Shown: positions 34,135-43,507, counted from the stretch's first letter. The stretch is 64,000 nucleotides of DNA from JAOUGY01 sp963792365 (GCA_963792365.1 CAWBVW010000002.1:170873-234872); one strand, 5' to 3'. Notes: a model not told the origin generated them from the letters alone. Made by a program: numbers and translations.

Positions 34135-34686
34135 TCAGACCGTTATGGCGCGCCAGGTGGCGTCCACGAGGATGTCCAACTCGGAGTCGTCGAGAGCGAT
34201 GCTCGAAGACGCCAGCTGGATGGCGAGTCCAAGAGACATCGCCCAGATCACCTCGGGCGGCAGTGGCACAAGGCGGTCCTCGAGCAGAGGAACCAGCATG
34301 GCGACGAGGCGATCCCCCTGCTCGAGGTACCTCGAGTGCGCCTCCTCCCGGTATGGCGATCCTTCGATCTGTGCGAGGAATCTCGCCCGTTCTGGAACCG
34401 CGGTCATGTGTGCGTACGTCGACTTGAACGCCTGGCGATACTCTTCGATCACATCTGCTCTCGCGTCGTGCTCTGCCAGCACGGCGTCGGCGAGCTCCGA
34501 CTTGACCTCCAGATAGGCGGCGATGACCAGCTCGTCTTTCGACTCGTAGTGGACGTAGGCGGTTCCCGTCGCCACCCCTGCGGCCTTCGCCACCGCACTC
34601 ATGGATGCACCGTGGAAGCCCCGGTCGGCGACTAGATCGCGGAGGGCACGCCGGATGGCGGCGGGACGATCGACGACGGTTGTCAT
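34135..34686 (-). CDS. TetR-family regulator
   Basis: 183-residue TetR protein with HTH GASMSAVAKAAGVATGTAYVHY and the following ESKDELVIAAYLEV. Its ATG overlaps the SDR stop (ATGA, 34683-34686), so it is coexpressed with the SDR it probably represses. Palindromes at 35648-35672, upstream of the SDR, are likely operators. Confidence 0.9.
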   Translation of the reverse strand: MTTVVDRPAAIRRALRDLVADRGFHGASMSAVAKAAGVATGTAYVHYESKDELVIAAYLEVKSELADAVLAEHDARADVIEEYRQAFKSTYAHMTAVPERARFLAQIEGSPYREEAHSRYLEQGDRLVAMLVPLLEDRLVPLPPEVIWAMSLGLAIQLASSSIALDDSELDILVDATWRAITV

Positions 34687-35618
34687 GCCGGCGCATTCTC
34701 CTCGCTGAACAAACTCACGCCGGTCAGTTCCTCGGAGACCTTCCAGAGAACGGCGATGTCACGGTCACGGTTGGGACGTACCACCGGAAGCCTGACCGGC
34801 CACCCGTTGTTGACGAAACGCGGCCCGTAGAACTCGCCGCCCCTGGCTTTCGGGTCGGTGGCCGCCCGGAGCTGGGGGAGTGCACCCCGTGCGGCGCTCA
34901 TTCCGGTCTTGGCCGCCAGCCACTCGAAGAAGGGGGCCGCGGGCCCGCCTCCACCCTGTGTCACCGTATGCGTTTGGAGGTCGGTGTTGGACAGTCCGGG
35001 ATGCGCAATGAGGCTCTGGGCCGGGAGGTTGCGCTTCTCCAACTCCTTCTGGAGACCGAGGGCGAAGTGATAGTTCGCCAGTTTCGACCGGCCATATGCG
35101 GGCCAGGCACCGTAGCCGTTCTCGAGGTTGACGTCTGCCGGGTCGACAGGCCGTCCCTGGTGGTGGGCGGTCGAAGTCACCGTGACGACGCGGGCGGCAT
35201 CGGCGGCGAGGATCGAGGGCATCAGCTCGGCCGTGAAGGTCCAGTGGCCGAGGTGATTGACCCCGAATTGGGTCTCGAACCCATCGACGGTCCGTCCTTC
35301 TGGCATCGCCATCACGCCGGCGTTGTTGACGAGGATGTCGACGGCCTGGTGAACCTTGCGGATTGCGGCCGCCGCCCGCTTGACGGACTCCTGCGAGGCG
35401 AGGTCGAGCTCGACGATCTCGAGCGATGCTCCTTGATGGACCTCGAGGATCTCGTCTCGTGCCCGTTCCGCTTTCTCCCGATTGCGGGCGGCGATCACCA
35501 CGTGGGCGTTGGCGCCCGCAAGGGCCTTGGCCGTCTCGAGGCCGAGACCTCCGTTGGCGCCGGTTACCACTGCGACCCGACCGGCGAGGTCGGGGATGTC
35601 GGGGATGTTCCATGTCAT
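34683..35618 (-). CDS. Short-chain dehydrogenase/reductase (retinol dehydrogenase-like)
   Basis: 311-residue SDR with cofactor motif TGANGGLGLETA (about 20-31), NNAGVM (about 98), catalytic Ser near VTSTAHHQ and Tyr-x-x-x-Lys as YGRSK. Arg near the end of beta-2 (ARNREKAER) favours NADP(H). The length and HPGLSNTDLQ segment match the WW-oxidoreductase/retinol dehydrogenase-like bacterial SDRs. It is first gene of an SDR-TetR-(quinone oxidoreductase) cluster. Confidence 0.93.
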   Translation of the reverse strand: MTWNIPDIPDLAGRVAVVTGANGGLGLETAKALAGANAHVVIAARNREKAERARDEILEVHQGASLEIVELDLASQESVKRAAAAIRKVHQAVDILVNNAGVMAMPEGRTVDGFETQFGVNHLGHWTFTAELMPSILAADAARVVTVTSTAHHQGRPVDPADVNLENGYGAWPAYGRSKLANYHFALGLQKELEKRNLPAQSLIAHPGLSNTDLQTHTVTQGGGGPAAPFFEWLAAKTGMSAARGALPQLRAATDPKARGGEFYGPRFVNNGWPVRLPVVRPNRDRDIAVLWKVSEELTGVSLFSEENAPA

Positions 35619-35647
35619 GGCGACGACTCCTTGTGAGTGAATGTTCG

Positions 35648-35672
35648 TTCATTATGAATGACTGTTCAGTCA
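35648..35672. promoter_or_regulatory. Palindromes between divergent SDR and MFS genes, candidate TetR operator
   Basis: TTCAT-T-ATGAA (35648-35658) and TGACTG-TT-CAGTCA (35659-35672) are back-to-back perfect dyads in the AT-rich gap between the SDR operon and the MFS gene. They are placed to control both directions. Assignment to the TetR protein at 34135 is inferred. Confidence 0.55.
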
Positions 35673-35696
35673 GAGTCAAACCGCAATGCGGGACGT

Positions 35697-36906
35697 ATGA
35701 GATGCAAGGATGCGGTGGTGAGGCCGCGCCTGTCATCGTCTTTTCGCGGATTGTCCCGCACCGTGATCGCTCTGGGGCTCGTTAGTTTCTGGACCGACCT
35801 TTCGAGCGAGATGATCTACCCACTGCTGCCGGTGTTCCTCGTGGACGTTCTGGGGGCAGGTGCCTTGGCCCTGGGAACAATCGAAGGCGTGGCAGAGTCC
35901 ACCGCGGCCGTGCTCAAAGTGGCGTCCGGTTGGTGGACCGATCGGGTCCATCGTCGGAAGCCCTTCGTCGTGGCGGGCTATGGGCTGTCCGGTTCCATGC
36001 GTCCTCTGATCGGGCTCGCCACGGCCTGGCCCATGGTGGTCGCGCTCAGATTCGGTGACCGGATAGGCAAAGGGCTTCGCACCTCGCCGAGGGACGCGTT
36101 GATCGCCGAGACCACCCCTGCGGACCGGCGAGGGGCGGCGTTCGGGCTCCATCGCGCCATGGATCATGCGGGAGCCGTCGCAGGGCCGCTTGTCGCGGCC
36201 GGGCTGCTGTTGCTGCCGGGTTTCACGTTGCGCAGAGTCTTCCTGCTCGCGGCCATCCCTGCTGCGATCGTGATCGTCATTCTGATCATCGGGGTCCACG
36301 AACCGGAGCGCTCCCAACCGGCATCCGACGCCGAGCCGGTCCGGATCGGCATGTGGGGAGATCTCGGTGGACCATTCAAACGACTGCTGGTGGCGCTGGT
36401 CATCTTCACGCTGGGGAACAGCACCGACGCGTTCATTCTGTTGCGGCTGACGGATGCCGGTCTCGCCGCCGGGTGGGTCGCCGTTCTCTGGTCGCTCCAC
36501 AGCCTGGTCAAGTTGGGAGCCAACCTCTATGGCGGCCAGCTGTCGGACCGGGTGGGGCGCAAGCCGCTGATCGTGGCCGGGTGGTCCGTGTATGCGTTGG
36601 TGTACCTCGGCTTTGGCGTCACAACGAGTGCCCCGGCCCTCGTCGCGCTCGTTTCTCGCCTACGGGATCTACTTCGGTCTCACAGAACCCGTGGAGCGGG
36701 CATGGGTGGCGGCGCTCGCACCTGCCGAACGCAGCGGATCAGCCTTTGGCTTCTATCACGGTGCCGTCGGACTCGTGGCGCTCCCGGCCAGTCTCCTCTT
36801 CGGACTCGTCTATCAAACCGTCGGGCCGGCTGCCGCCTTCGGACTGGGCTCCATTCTCGCCGTCTCCGCTGCCGTTCTCCTGCTCAGGGTGCCCTCGGAG
36901 GCATAG
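35697..36906 (+). pseudogene. MFS transporter with a frameshift near 36650
   Basis: Eleven to twelve-helix major facilitator split over two frames. The first runs from about 35697 (LSRTVIALGLVSFWTDLSSE, DRVHRRKPFVVAGYG, GKGLRTSPRDALIA) to APALVALV. The second holds FLAYGIYFGLTEPVERAWVA, GSAFGFYHGAVGLVALPASL and the terminal helix to 36906. A single-base change near 36650 would restore one protein of about 400 residues. The start is uncertain (ATG 35658, ATG 35697 or GTG 35718). Either a recently inactivated gene or a sequencing indel. Confidence 0.8.
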
Positions 36907-36969
36907 CGAAGACTCGAGATGTCGGATCTCGTTCAGCCGAGAGTCAGGTAGGTAGACCACAATGCACTG

Positions 36970-37659
36970 ATGAAGATTCTCGTGGTGGAGGACGACAAGA
37001 AGATCGCCTCCGTCGTCAGGCGTGGACTCGAGTCGGAGGGCTACACCGTCGAGACCGCCCTCGACGGCACGGACGGTCTGTGGCTGGCCACCGAGGGCTC
37101 GTATGACCTCATCATCCTCGACATACTGTTGCCCGGCCGCAACGGGTACCAGATCTGTGCTGCCCTGCGGGAGGCGGGCGACTGGACGCCGATCCTCATG
37201 CTCACGGCGAAGTCCGGTGAGTTCGACGAGGCCGAGGCCCTCGATACCGGGGCCGACGACTACCTCACCAAGCCGTTCTCGTTCCCGGTCCTCATTGCAC
37301 GTGTGCGGGCGTTGCTCCGGCGCTCCGTGGGTCGTACCCCGGTGCCGGTCGAGGTAGGTGATCTCACCATCGTCCCTTTCCAACGAAGGGTGTTCGTCGG
37401 TGAGGCGGAAGTGACCCTCACTGCCCGTCAGTTCGATGTGCTCGAATACCTCGTCCGGAGGACGGGGGAGGTGCTGTCCAAGAAGGAGATCCTGGACGGC
37501 GTGTGGGACTACGACTTCGAAGGCGACCCGAACATCGTGGAGGTCTACGTCCGGCGTCTTCGCACTCGGATCGATGAGCCTTTCGGACGGCGGTCGATCG
37601 AGACGGTCCGCGGCGCCGGCTATCGGTTGGTCGCCGACCACGCCGTGCGCAGCCCATGA
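36970..37659 (+). CDS. OmpR/PhoB-type response regulator
   Basis: 229-residue regulator. The receiver domain has E7-D8-D9, phospho-acceptor D51 (LIILDILLPGRNG) and K near LTKPFSF. The C-terminal winged helix (about 130-225) contains LTARQFDVLEYLVRRTGEVL and VEVYVRRLRTRIDEPFGRRS. ATGA overlap with the kinase gene. Together with the kinase and a PepSY protein this resembles envelope-stress or cation-sensing systems. Confidence 0.94.
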   Translation: MKILVVEDDKKIASVVRRGLESEGYTVETALDGTDGLWLATEGSYDLIILDILLPGRNGYQICAALREAGDWTPILMLTAKSGEFDEAEALDTGADDYLTKPFSFPVLIARVRALLRRSVGRTPVPVEVGDLTIVPFQRRVFVGEAEVTLTARQFDVLEYLVRRTGEVLSKKEILDGVWDYDFEGDPNIVEVYVRRLRTRIDEPFGRRSIETVRGAGYRLVADHAVRSP

Positions 37660-39008
37660 AGGGGCGCACGCATTCGGCATCCATCCGTGTCCGTATCACA
37701 CTGATCGCGGCGGTGGCCGTCACTGCGGTCATGACGATCGCCTCCATGCTGCTGGTTTCGATCCAACGAGAGCAGCTGACCTCCAACGTCGACACTGCCC
37801 TGCGCCAGCGGGCCGATGACATCGCGTCGCTGTTCGGGTCGGCGACGTCCGGATTGGTCGACATTGCAGCAGGCTCTGACGAGGGGTTCGCGCAGGTCGT
37901 CGACAGCACCGGAACCGTGGTGGCTTCGACGCCGAACCTCGCGGGCGAGCCGCCACTGCCCATCGATGGGCCACTCGGGAATGACAGGACGATTCGCACC
38001 GTGGAGGGACTGGCGGTCGACGACGACGTATTCCGGGTGCTCACCCAAATCATCGATCTCCCCGGCGAGCATGTCGTGCTCCATGTCGGGGCAACGATCG
38101 ACGTTGTGGAAGAGAGCGTCGCCGTCTTGCTTGGGACCCTCGGCGTCACGATCCCGCTGGTCGTCACGGTGGTCGCGGCGCTGGTGTGGTGGCTCGTCGG
38201 GCGCACCCTTCTACCGGTCGAGGCAATCCGCCGGGAGGTGGCGGAGATCGGGAGTCTCGAGCTCCATCGCAGGGTCCCCATGCCGCCTCATGCCGACGAG
38301 ATCAGCCGCCTGGCCGGAACCATGAACGACATGCTGGATCGCGTCGAGGTGGCGGTAGCCCGCCAACAACGTTTCGTAGCCGATGCCTCGCATGAACTGC
38401 GGAGCCCTTTGACGCGGCTGCGCTCGGAACTAGATCTGGAACGAGGTGGCGCCGGCGGAGACCGCGAGGTTGTCGAGAGTCTTCTAGAAGACGTCACTCA
38501 TCTTCAACAGCTGGTGGATGACCTCCTCGTGCTTGCGCAGAACGACGCCGGTCGGACCGCTGTCGGAACGACGCTGGTGGATCTCGACGATGTGGTGCTT
38601 CGGGAGGCGCAGGCGATGCGGGAGGGAGGGCGGATCACGGTGGACATGGCCGCCGTTTCGGCTGCTCAGGTCGTGGGCGATGCACCGCAGCTCGGTCGTG
38701 CCATCCGCAACCTGTGCGACAATGCTCGGCGGCATGCTGCAAGCCTGGTGAAGCTCTCGCTGCGAGAAGTTGGTGACCGGGCGGTCTTCATCATCTCCGA
38801 TGACGGCCCGGGGATCCCTCCTGACCAGGCGGATGCCGTCTTCGAACGTTTTGCACGGCTCGACGACGCTCGGAACTCGGCGATGGGCGGAACCGGGCTC
38901 GGCCTGGCCATTGCCCGGGAGATCATCGAACGACATGGCGGCCGACTGGACCTGGATACCGATCACGTCGAGGGAGCGAGCTTCGTGCTGGAGCTGCCCT
39001 TGGCATGA
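37656..39008 (+). CDS. Sensor histidine kinase with HAMP domain
   Basis: 450-residue kinase. TM1 is about 12-34, an extracytoplasmic sensor 35-155, TM2 about 158-182, HAMP follows (LLPVEAIRREVAEIGSLELH), HisKA with H246 (FVADASHELRSPLTRLRSEL), and HATPase_c with N-box NLCDNARRHA, G1 DDGPGIPPDQ and G2 GGTGLGLAIAREI. Cotranscribed with the OmpR-type regulator. The PepSY gene converges on it from the right. Confidence 0.94.
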   Translation: MKGRTHSASIRVRITLIAAVAVTAVMTIASMLLVSIQREQLTSNVDTALRQRADDIASLFGSATSGLVDIAAGSDEGFAQVVDSTGTVVASTPNLAGEPPLPIDGPLGNDRTIRTVEGLAVDDDVFRVLTQIIDLPGEHVVLHVGATIDVVEESVAVLLGTLGVTIPLVVTVVAALVWWLVGRTLLPVEAIRREVAEIGSLELHRRVPMPPHADEISRLAGTMNDMLDRVEVAVARQQRFVADASHELRSPLTRLRSELDLERGGAGGDREVVESLLEDVTHLQQLVDDLLVLAQNDAGRTAVGTTLVDLDDVVLREAQAMREGGRITVDMAAVSAAQVVGDAPQLGRAIRNLCDNARRHAASLVKLSLREVGDRAVFIISDDGPGIPPDQADAVFERFARLDDARNSAMGGTGLGLAIAREIIERHGGRLDLDTDHVEGASFVLELPLA

Positions 39009-39009
39009 G

Positions 39010-39042
39010 TCGGAGGGTGCCGCACGAAGCGACACCCTCCGA
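39010..39042. terminator. Hairpin terminator between convergent kinase and PepSY genes
   Basis: Perfect 10-bp stem TCGGAGGGTG (39010-39019) and CACCCTCCGA (39033-39042), with a 13-nt loop, starting immediately after the kinase stop and ending 15 bp from the PepSY stop. It can serve both strands. Confidence 0.7.
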
Positions 39043-39057
39043 ACCCGTCCTCAGTGG

Positions 39058-39444
39058 TCAGTCCAGACCGACGAAGTTGAACGACTCGTCGAGTTGGACG
39101 TCGACTTGGCGTCCGTTGTCGAGTTCGACCTCGATCTCGTAGTAGCTCTCCTCGTCGCCGACTTCGGTCGCTGTGACCCTGCCTTCGCCGAGATGCTCGA
39201 GGGCAGCCGCCGAGGCTCGCTCGAGGTCGGGACCGGTGATCGGTACGTCGGGTCCTTCCGCTGAGTCCTCGGCCGATTCCGTGGCGCTTTCGGTCTCGGC
39301 CGCATCGTCGTCGGCCACCGCTACCGGCGACTCGGCAACCGACCCCTTCGGATCGCCTCCACCGCTCGCCAGGGCAGCACCCGCACCTGTGGCCGCAAGG
39401 GCCAAGGCCAGTACCGCAATCGCCGTCCATCGCTTCTTCGACAT
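39058..39444 (-). CDS. Exported PepSY-domain protein
   Basis: 128-residue exported protein: signal/anchor helix WTAIAVLALALAATGAGAAL (about 5-24), an acidic Ala/Glu/Ser linker, and one PepSY domain (about 60-128; LERASAAALEHLGEGRVTAT, YYEIEVELDNGRQVDVQLD). PepSY proteins beside OmpR-type two-component systems often modulate signalling or proteases in the envelope. ATG 39444 is preceded by GAGAGGAG. It faces the kinase across a shared terminator. Confidence 0.85.
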   Translation of the reverse strand: MSKKRWTAIAVLALALAATGAGAALASGGGDPKGSVAESPVAVADDDAAETESATESAEDSAEGPDVPITGPDLERASAAALEHLGEGRVTATEVGDEESYYEIEVELDNGRQVDVQLDESFNFVGLD

Positions 39445-40095
39445 TCTGCTCCTCTCTGATCGTTTGACGTGACGTGGTGACGCCACGGATCCAGCTTCTC
39501 GAAACCGAGCTTTCCCCAACCTGACCGGGGCCCGCGTTTTCACCTGGTTCGACTTGCGGATCGTTCAAACTCCCAACCCTCCGGGACATTGAACCGGATC
39601 GCTGCCCCACGGCAGCTCCTGAGCGTTGACGCCGAGAACGAGCGATTGGTGCTCGACGTCGAGGAGATGTTTCGATTCCACTCCGGATTTCGACCAAGAC
39701 AATCGCCGATTCGGGCTGGCAGAGCGACCCTCGGGCTCACTACGAAGGAGCCATGAGCCGCCAGTCGAGGGGCTCACCCCACCACCACTGGCCTGAGACG
39801 CGGGTCCACAGAAACTGTGCTCGTCGTCCGCCAAAGCGGGCAATGGGGCCGCTCGAAATCTAGGTTCGTCTTGCACGTCGTCGCCCCGGTCTCAAAACGA
39901 GCCGCCGCAGCCTTCTTCTGCGGTCGAACTGGCTCGTGGGTTCCTCGCCCTCGACCGGAGCGATATCCGTGTCTCGATCGGGCCGGCGTAGCCAGGGCGT
40001 TGAAGCGCCCATTGCGGTGGTGAGGCTGTCTGGACCGACGCCAGTTGTGCGCCGGTGCCGCTTGTTTGCGGCCGTTGTGGGCCGACCGGGAGCTC
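39445..40095. other. 651-bp stretch with no supported gene
   Basis: No frame on either strand matches a family I recognise. It presumably holds the promoter of the PepSY gene on the left and of the histidine kinase on the right. Confidence 0.45.
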
Positions 40096-41085
40096 ATGCG
40101 CAGGCAAACGCATTGGCTCGTCTTCTGGTGGTGCGCCGGTGGCGCACTTCTGGGCTCGTTGTTTCCTGTCGCTGGGTGGCTGTGGGCGAGCGAGGGGGAT
40201 CTCGGTACCCATGCGATCATGGAAGCCCATCGTGTGCAACCCGTTCTCACCATCGTTGCGTCCGCTCCGCTGGTGCTCGCCCTGGCCGGCGCAGTGGCCG
40301 GCACGTTCCATCGTCGCGTCCACATGGCCTTTCGACGATGCGAGCAGACCGTGAGAGAACGGACTGCCGAGCTGCAGTCGGCCAACAACCGACTGGTCGA
40401 ACTCATGCACGCCAAGGACCGGTTCGTCAACACGATCGGTCACGAGCTGCGTACACCGATCACAGCCGTTGTCGGATTCGCCGGATGCCTGGAGTCGGCC
40501 TGGGAACAAGGGGACCCCGGAGAGCTTGCGGAACTCGTGAGCTTGATCTCGACCCAGGCATCCGAAGTCTCCGGGATTCTGGAGGATCTCCTGGTCGCCT
40601 CGAGAGCGGACCTCACCGGCCTCTCAATTGCGAGTCAAGAGCTCGATCTTGGCAACATCGCATTGGAATGCGTGCGGGCGCTGGGCCACACCCCGGAGTT
40701 CGTTGCCAACCTGGTCGTCGACGCCCATCCGGCGACGGTGACCGCAGACGCAGGTCGAGTCCGCCAAATCGTGAGGAACCTGCTCACGAACGCAGAACGT
40801 TATGGCGGTCGTCACGTTCGGATTCAGTCCGGCAGTCGCGATCAACGTGGGTTCGTTCGCGTTTGTGACGACGGAGACGGCGTCCCCGCAGCAGATGCCG
40901 CGATCATCTTCGAACCTTTCACGCACTCCGAGGGGACGGCTGTTGCATCTGGGTCGGTTGGGATCGGACTCAGCGTATCTCGAACGCTCGCGCGTCTGAT
41001 GGGTGGGGAAATCGAGTATCGGCGTGAGTCCGGTTGGACGGTCTTCGAGCTCTCACTCCCGCTGGAGTACACCACCGTCGCCTAG
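40096..41085 (+). CDS. Orphan sensor histidine kinase
   Basis: 329-residue kinase with two N-terminal helices (about 8-30 and 50-72), a short coiled coil, HisKA with H116 (FVNTIGHELRTPITAVVGFA) and HATPase_c (NLLTNAERYGG, VCDDGDGVPAADAA, GSVGIGLSVSRTLARLMGG). ATG 40096 is used because the frame upstream (from 40045) adds only 17 unconserved residues. No response regulator is adjacent, so the partner is unknown. Confidence 0.9.
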   Translation: MRRQTHWLVFWWCAGGALLGSLFPVAGWLWASEGDLGTHAIMEAHRVQPVLTIVASAPLVLALAGAVAGTFHRRVHMAFRRCEQTVRERTAELQSANNRLVELMHAKDRFVNTIGHELRTPITAVVGFAGCLESAWEQGDPGELAELVSLISTQASEVSGILEDLLVASRADLTGLSIASQELDLGNIALECVRALGHTPEFVANLVVDAHPATVTADAGRVRQIVRNLLTNAERYGGRHVRIQSGSRDQRGFVRVCDDGDGVPAADAAIIFEPFTHSEGTAVASGSVGIGLSVSRTLARLMGGEIEYRRESGWTVFELSLPLEYTTVA

Positions 41086-41180
41086 CGCCCCAGTTTCCCG
41101 CATCCTGGGATCAGGTCGGACAACCTATCGACAGGGACTGGTTGTCCGTCTAAGTTCTTGGACGGGCATTTGGGGCAATC

Positions 41181-42008
41181 GTGGTGGGAGGTATCTCGTG
41201 CGTTTCGCGCTGTCTCCTGCGCATGTCGTGCGCAGGATTGATGATGATGGTGTCGTTGGTTCTGCCGGCGGGCGCACAGGCGGAAGCGAGAGCGACCATC
41301 ACCGTGGTGCATGCCGTGGCGGGCGAGGGTGGCTTCCCGGCCGACCTGTATCTGGATGGTCGACTCGTCGTCAGCTCCATGGTCTTCGAGGCTGTCAGCG
41401 ACCCCATCGAGGTCGCGGCCGGACAACTCGAGGTGGCCCTGTTTCCTGCAGGCGTCGATGCCTCGACCACCGAGCCGATCTTGGCGGAGCCTGTGACGCT
41501 CGAAGCCGGGTCCTCGTATACCGCCGTGGCGCAACTGCTCGACGAGAAGCCGGCTATCGCGCTCTATCTGAACGATCTCGAGCCATTGGCGACGGGAAAC
41601 ACACGGCTCACGGTCCGGCACACCGGACTTGCCGGCCCGTTGCAGGTGACGGTGTCCGGTGAAACGCTGGTGGTGGATCTGATGTCGCCCAACGAGGTGA
41701 CCGTCGAGTTGCCTGCGGGGAGTCATCCACTGTTGGTGGCGGCTGCAGATGGCTCGCCGCTGGTCGAGCGGGATGTGGAGTTTCGCGCCGGTTCGCTCCT
41801 GGTGCTCTATGCGGTCGGCTCGGCCGACGATGACAACTTTGCGCTTCTCACCCAGCAGGTGACCACGCCACAGGTGAATCCAACGGGCGTTCCGACCGGT
41901 ACCGGTGGGATGCGAGCGCAGAGTGCGAACGCTGCATGGCTGCTCGTGCCATTAGGTCTCATGGCGGCGGTCTTGTTTACCGTCAGGCCCAAGAGGCTAT
42001 CGGGCTGA
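41181..42008 (+). CDS. DUF4397 surface protein with sortase-like C-terminal signal
   Basis: 275-residue exported protein. It has a signal peptide (about 1-35, ending PAGAQAEA) and two DUF4397 repeats (TITVVHAVAGEGGFPADLYL; TRLTVRHTGLAGPLQVTVSG). The tail has the form of a cell-wall sorting signal: VPTGTGG (237-243), a hydrophobic helix (about 250-267) and the basic end RPKRLSG. The pentapeptide is not LPXTG. The stop overlaps the sortase ATG (TGATG), indicating that this is the dedicated sortase substrate. The GTG 41181 start is uncertain; ATG 41223 is an alternative. Confidence 0.82.
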   Translation: MVGGISCVSRCLLRMSCAGLMMMVSLVLPAGAQAEARATITVVHAVAGEGGFPADLYLDGRLVVSSMVFEAVSDPIEVAAGQLEVALFPAGVDASTTEPILAEPVTLEAGSSYTAVAQLLDEKPAIALYLNDLEPLATGNTRLTVRHTGLAGPLQVTVSGETLVVDLMSPNEVTVELPAGSHPLLVAAADGSPLVERDVEFRAGSLLVLYAVGSADDDNFALLTQQVTTPQVNPTGVPTGTGGMRAQSANAAWLLVPLGLMAAVLFTVRPKRLSG

Positions 42009-42727
42009 TGATCGCTCGGGTGGCGCTCGTCATGGCAACCTACGTCGCGGTCGGCTTGTTGCTGGCCGCTCCCGCCATGGTGCCGGCAACGGACGATGTG
42101 TCGATGAGCGCTCAAACGCAGCCGCAGGCCGCGGCCGCCATCGCCACCGACCCGGAATCGCCGTCGACCACAACCACCGACCCGGAATCCCCGTCGACCA
42201 GCGTGTACTCGAAGAGCGGATCGACCGTGCCGTGGGACTCCGGTCGCCTCGCCGAAGGCTCCGAGCCCGGTCTGGTGCCCATCGCCATAGATGCTCCCTC
42301 GATTGGTGTGCGCGCCGAGGTCGTGGATTCGGGAATCGATCCAGACTCGGGGCAGATGGCGATTCCGCCCGAGGCGCGACAGGTGGGCTGGTATCGATAT
42401 GGCCCGACACCCGGCGAAGAAGGCTCGGCGGTGCTGGCGGGCCACGTCGACATGGCCGGTCAGGGCCCGGGGGCCTTCTATCACCTGGATCGCCTGTCTC
42501 CTGGTGACGAGGTGACGATCACGATGTCCGACGGTTCCGCCCGGACATTCGAAGTCGTCGAGACTTCCAGGGTGCCAAAAACCGAACTCGACGTGGATGC
42601 GGTCTTCGAGAACGCCGGGCCTTCGCGCGTGACGCTCGTGACCTGTGGCGGTGCCTTCAACCACACCGAGCGCACCTATCTCGACAATGTCGTCTCTGTG
42701 CTGCGGCCGGTGGGAGCGAGCGCATGA
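42008..42727 (+). CDS. Class E/F-type sortase
   Basis: 239-residue membrane-anchored transpeptidase. It has an N-terminal helix (about 5-24), a low-complexity linker with two TDPESPST repeats (47-64), and a sortase domain (about 88-235) with catalytic H146 (AVLAGHVD), C213 (VTLVTCGG) and R222 (ERTYLDNVV). The RVTLVTCGGAFN core matches actinobacterial class E/F enzymes. It is flanked by and overlaps its probable substrate gene upstream and a membrane protein gene downstream. Confidence 0.93.
   Translation: MIARVALVMATYVAVGLLLAAPAMVPATDDVSMSAQTQPQAAAAIATDPESPSTTTTDPESPSTSVYSKSGSTVPWDSGRLAEGSEPGLVPIAIDAPSIGVRAEVVDSGIDPDSGQMAIPPEARQVGWYRYGPTPGEEGSAVLAGHVDMAGQGPGAFYHLDRLSPGDEVTITMSDGSARTFEVVETSRVPKTELDVDAVFENAGPSRVTLVTCGGAFNHTERTYLDNVVSVLRPVGASA
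42144..42200 (+). repeat. 30-bp period tandem repeat in the sortase linker
   Basis: Two 27-bp units (42144-42170 and 42174-42200) differ at one base and encode TDPESPST twice. Such in-frame units in a stalk are prone to length variation. Confidence 0.8.
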
Positions 42728-43347
42728 GCGCGCCCCAGACGCCGCCGGTGACGGTCATCACCGTTCCGCCGGCTCAGACGACCACGAGCACCACGACAAC
42801 GAGCACCACGACAACGCCGACCACCGAAGTCACCAAGGCGTCGGTGGCCACCACGACGGCACCGTCCGAAACGTCGACGAGCGTCGCGGCCGACGATCCT
42901 GCGGAGGGTCTGGTCGTTCTCGTGTTCATGGGGGCAGGAGTGGTAGCGGCGCTTGGCATCGTGGCCGCGAGGGCGCTCAGGCAACTACGAGCGAGGTGGA
43001 CAGAGCCTCCGGTGGTTCTTCCCGCAGGTGTGACGCTCGCAGACCGGGTGCGTGAGGTGGCGGCACGGGCGGAGACCGAAGAGCCGGTGGAAGTGGACGT
43101 GGGGGACGTATCGGTCGCCGACCTCTATCCGTGGCTCGGTTCCCCGGATGATCTGACGCTGGTCGTCGATCTGCGCACCGCCGAGGCGCTCCAGCAGGTC
43201 GGTGTCACGTCACTCAGCCAGCTGGCGTGCATCGACGACGATACGGTGCAGTCGATCAACGCGGCCGGGATCGACCTCGACACCGGAGCGGTCAAGGCTG
43301 CTGCCCAGGGCATTCTCGGCCGAAAAGCGGACGGCGAGGTCAGCTGA
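42724..43347 (+). CDS. Single-pass membrane protein with Thr-rich stalk and HhH-like C-terminus
   Basis: 207 residues. A Pro/Thr-rich N-terminal stalk (1-55, exported side), one transmembrane helix (about 62-82), a basic stop-transfer segment (RALRQLRARW) and a cytoplasmic domain follow. Its end (about 140-200; DLRTAEALQQVGVTSLSQLA ... INAAGI) resembles helix-hairpin-helix/DUF4332-like modules but lacks the glycine hairpins. ATGA overlap with the sortase makes it third in the surface operon. Function unknown; a scaffold or signal link is possible. Confidence 0.7.
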   Translation: MSAPQTPPVTVITVPPAQTTTSTTTTSTTTTPTTEVTKASVATTTAPSETSTSVAADDPAEGLVVLVFMGAGVVAALGIVAARALRQLRARWTEPPVVLPAGVTLADRVREVAARAETEEPVEVDVGDVSVADLYPWLGSPDDLTLVVDLRTAEALQQVGVTSLSQLACIDDDTVQSINAAGIDLDTGAVKAAAQGILGRKADGEVS

Positions 43348-43507
43348 AGCTGTCGCTGCCACGTTCAGAGCGCAATCCGGCCGATTCGGTCCCCTCGGTC
43401 CCAACCAGCGGTCGTGAGAGCGACCTCCGGCTGCGCCAGCATTCGATCGCCGATTCCCGTCCGCGCTTGCACAGACTGCCGATCGGCGCTGAGCCCGAGC
43501 ACCCTGC

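Noticed and set aside
36907..37106. Continuation of the first MFS frame to 37106
   Set aside because: After the frameshift near 36650 it is out-of-frame reading across the MFS 3' end and the response regulator start.
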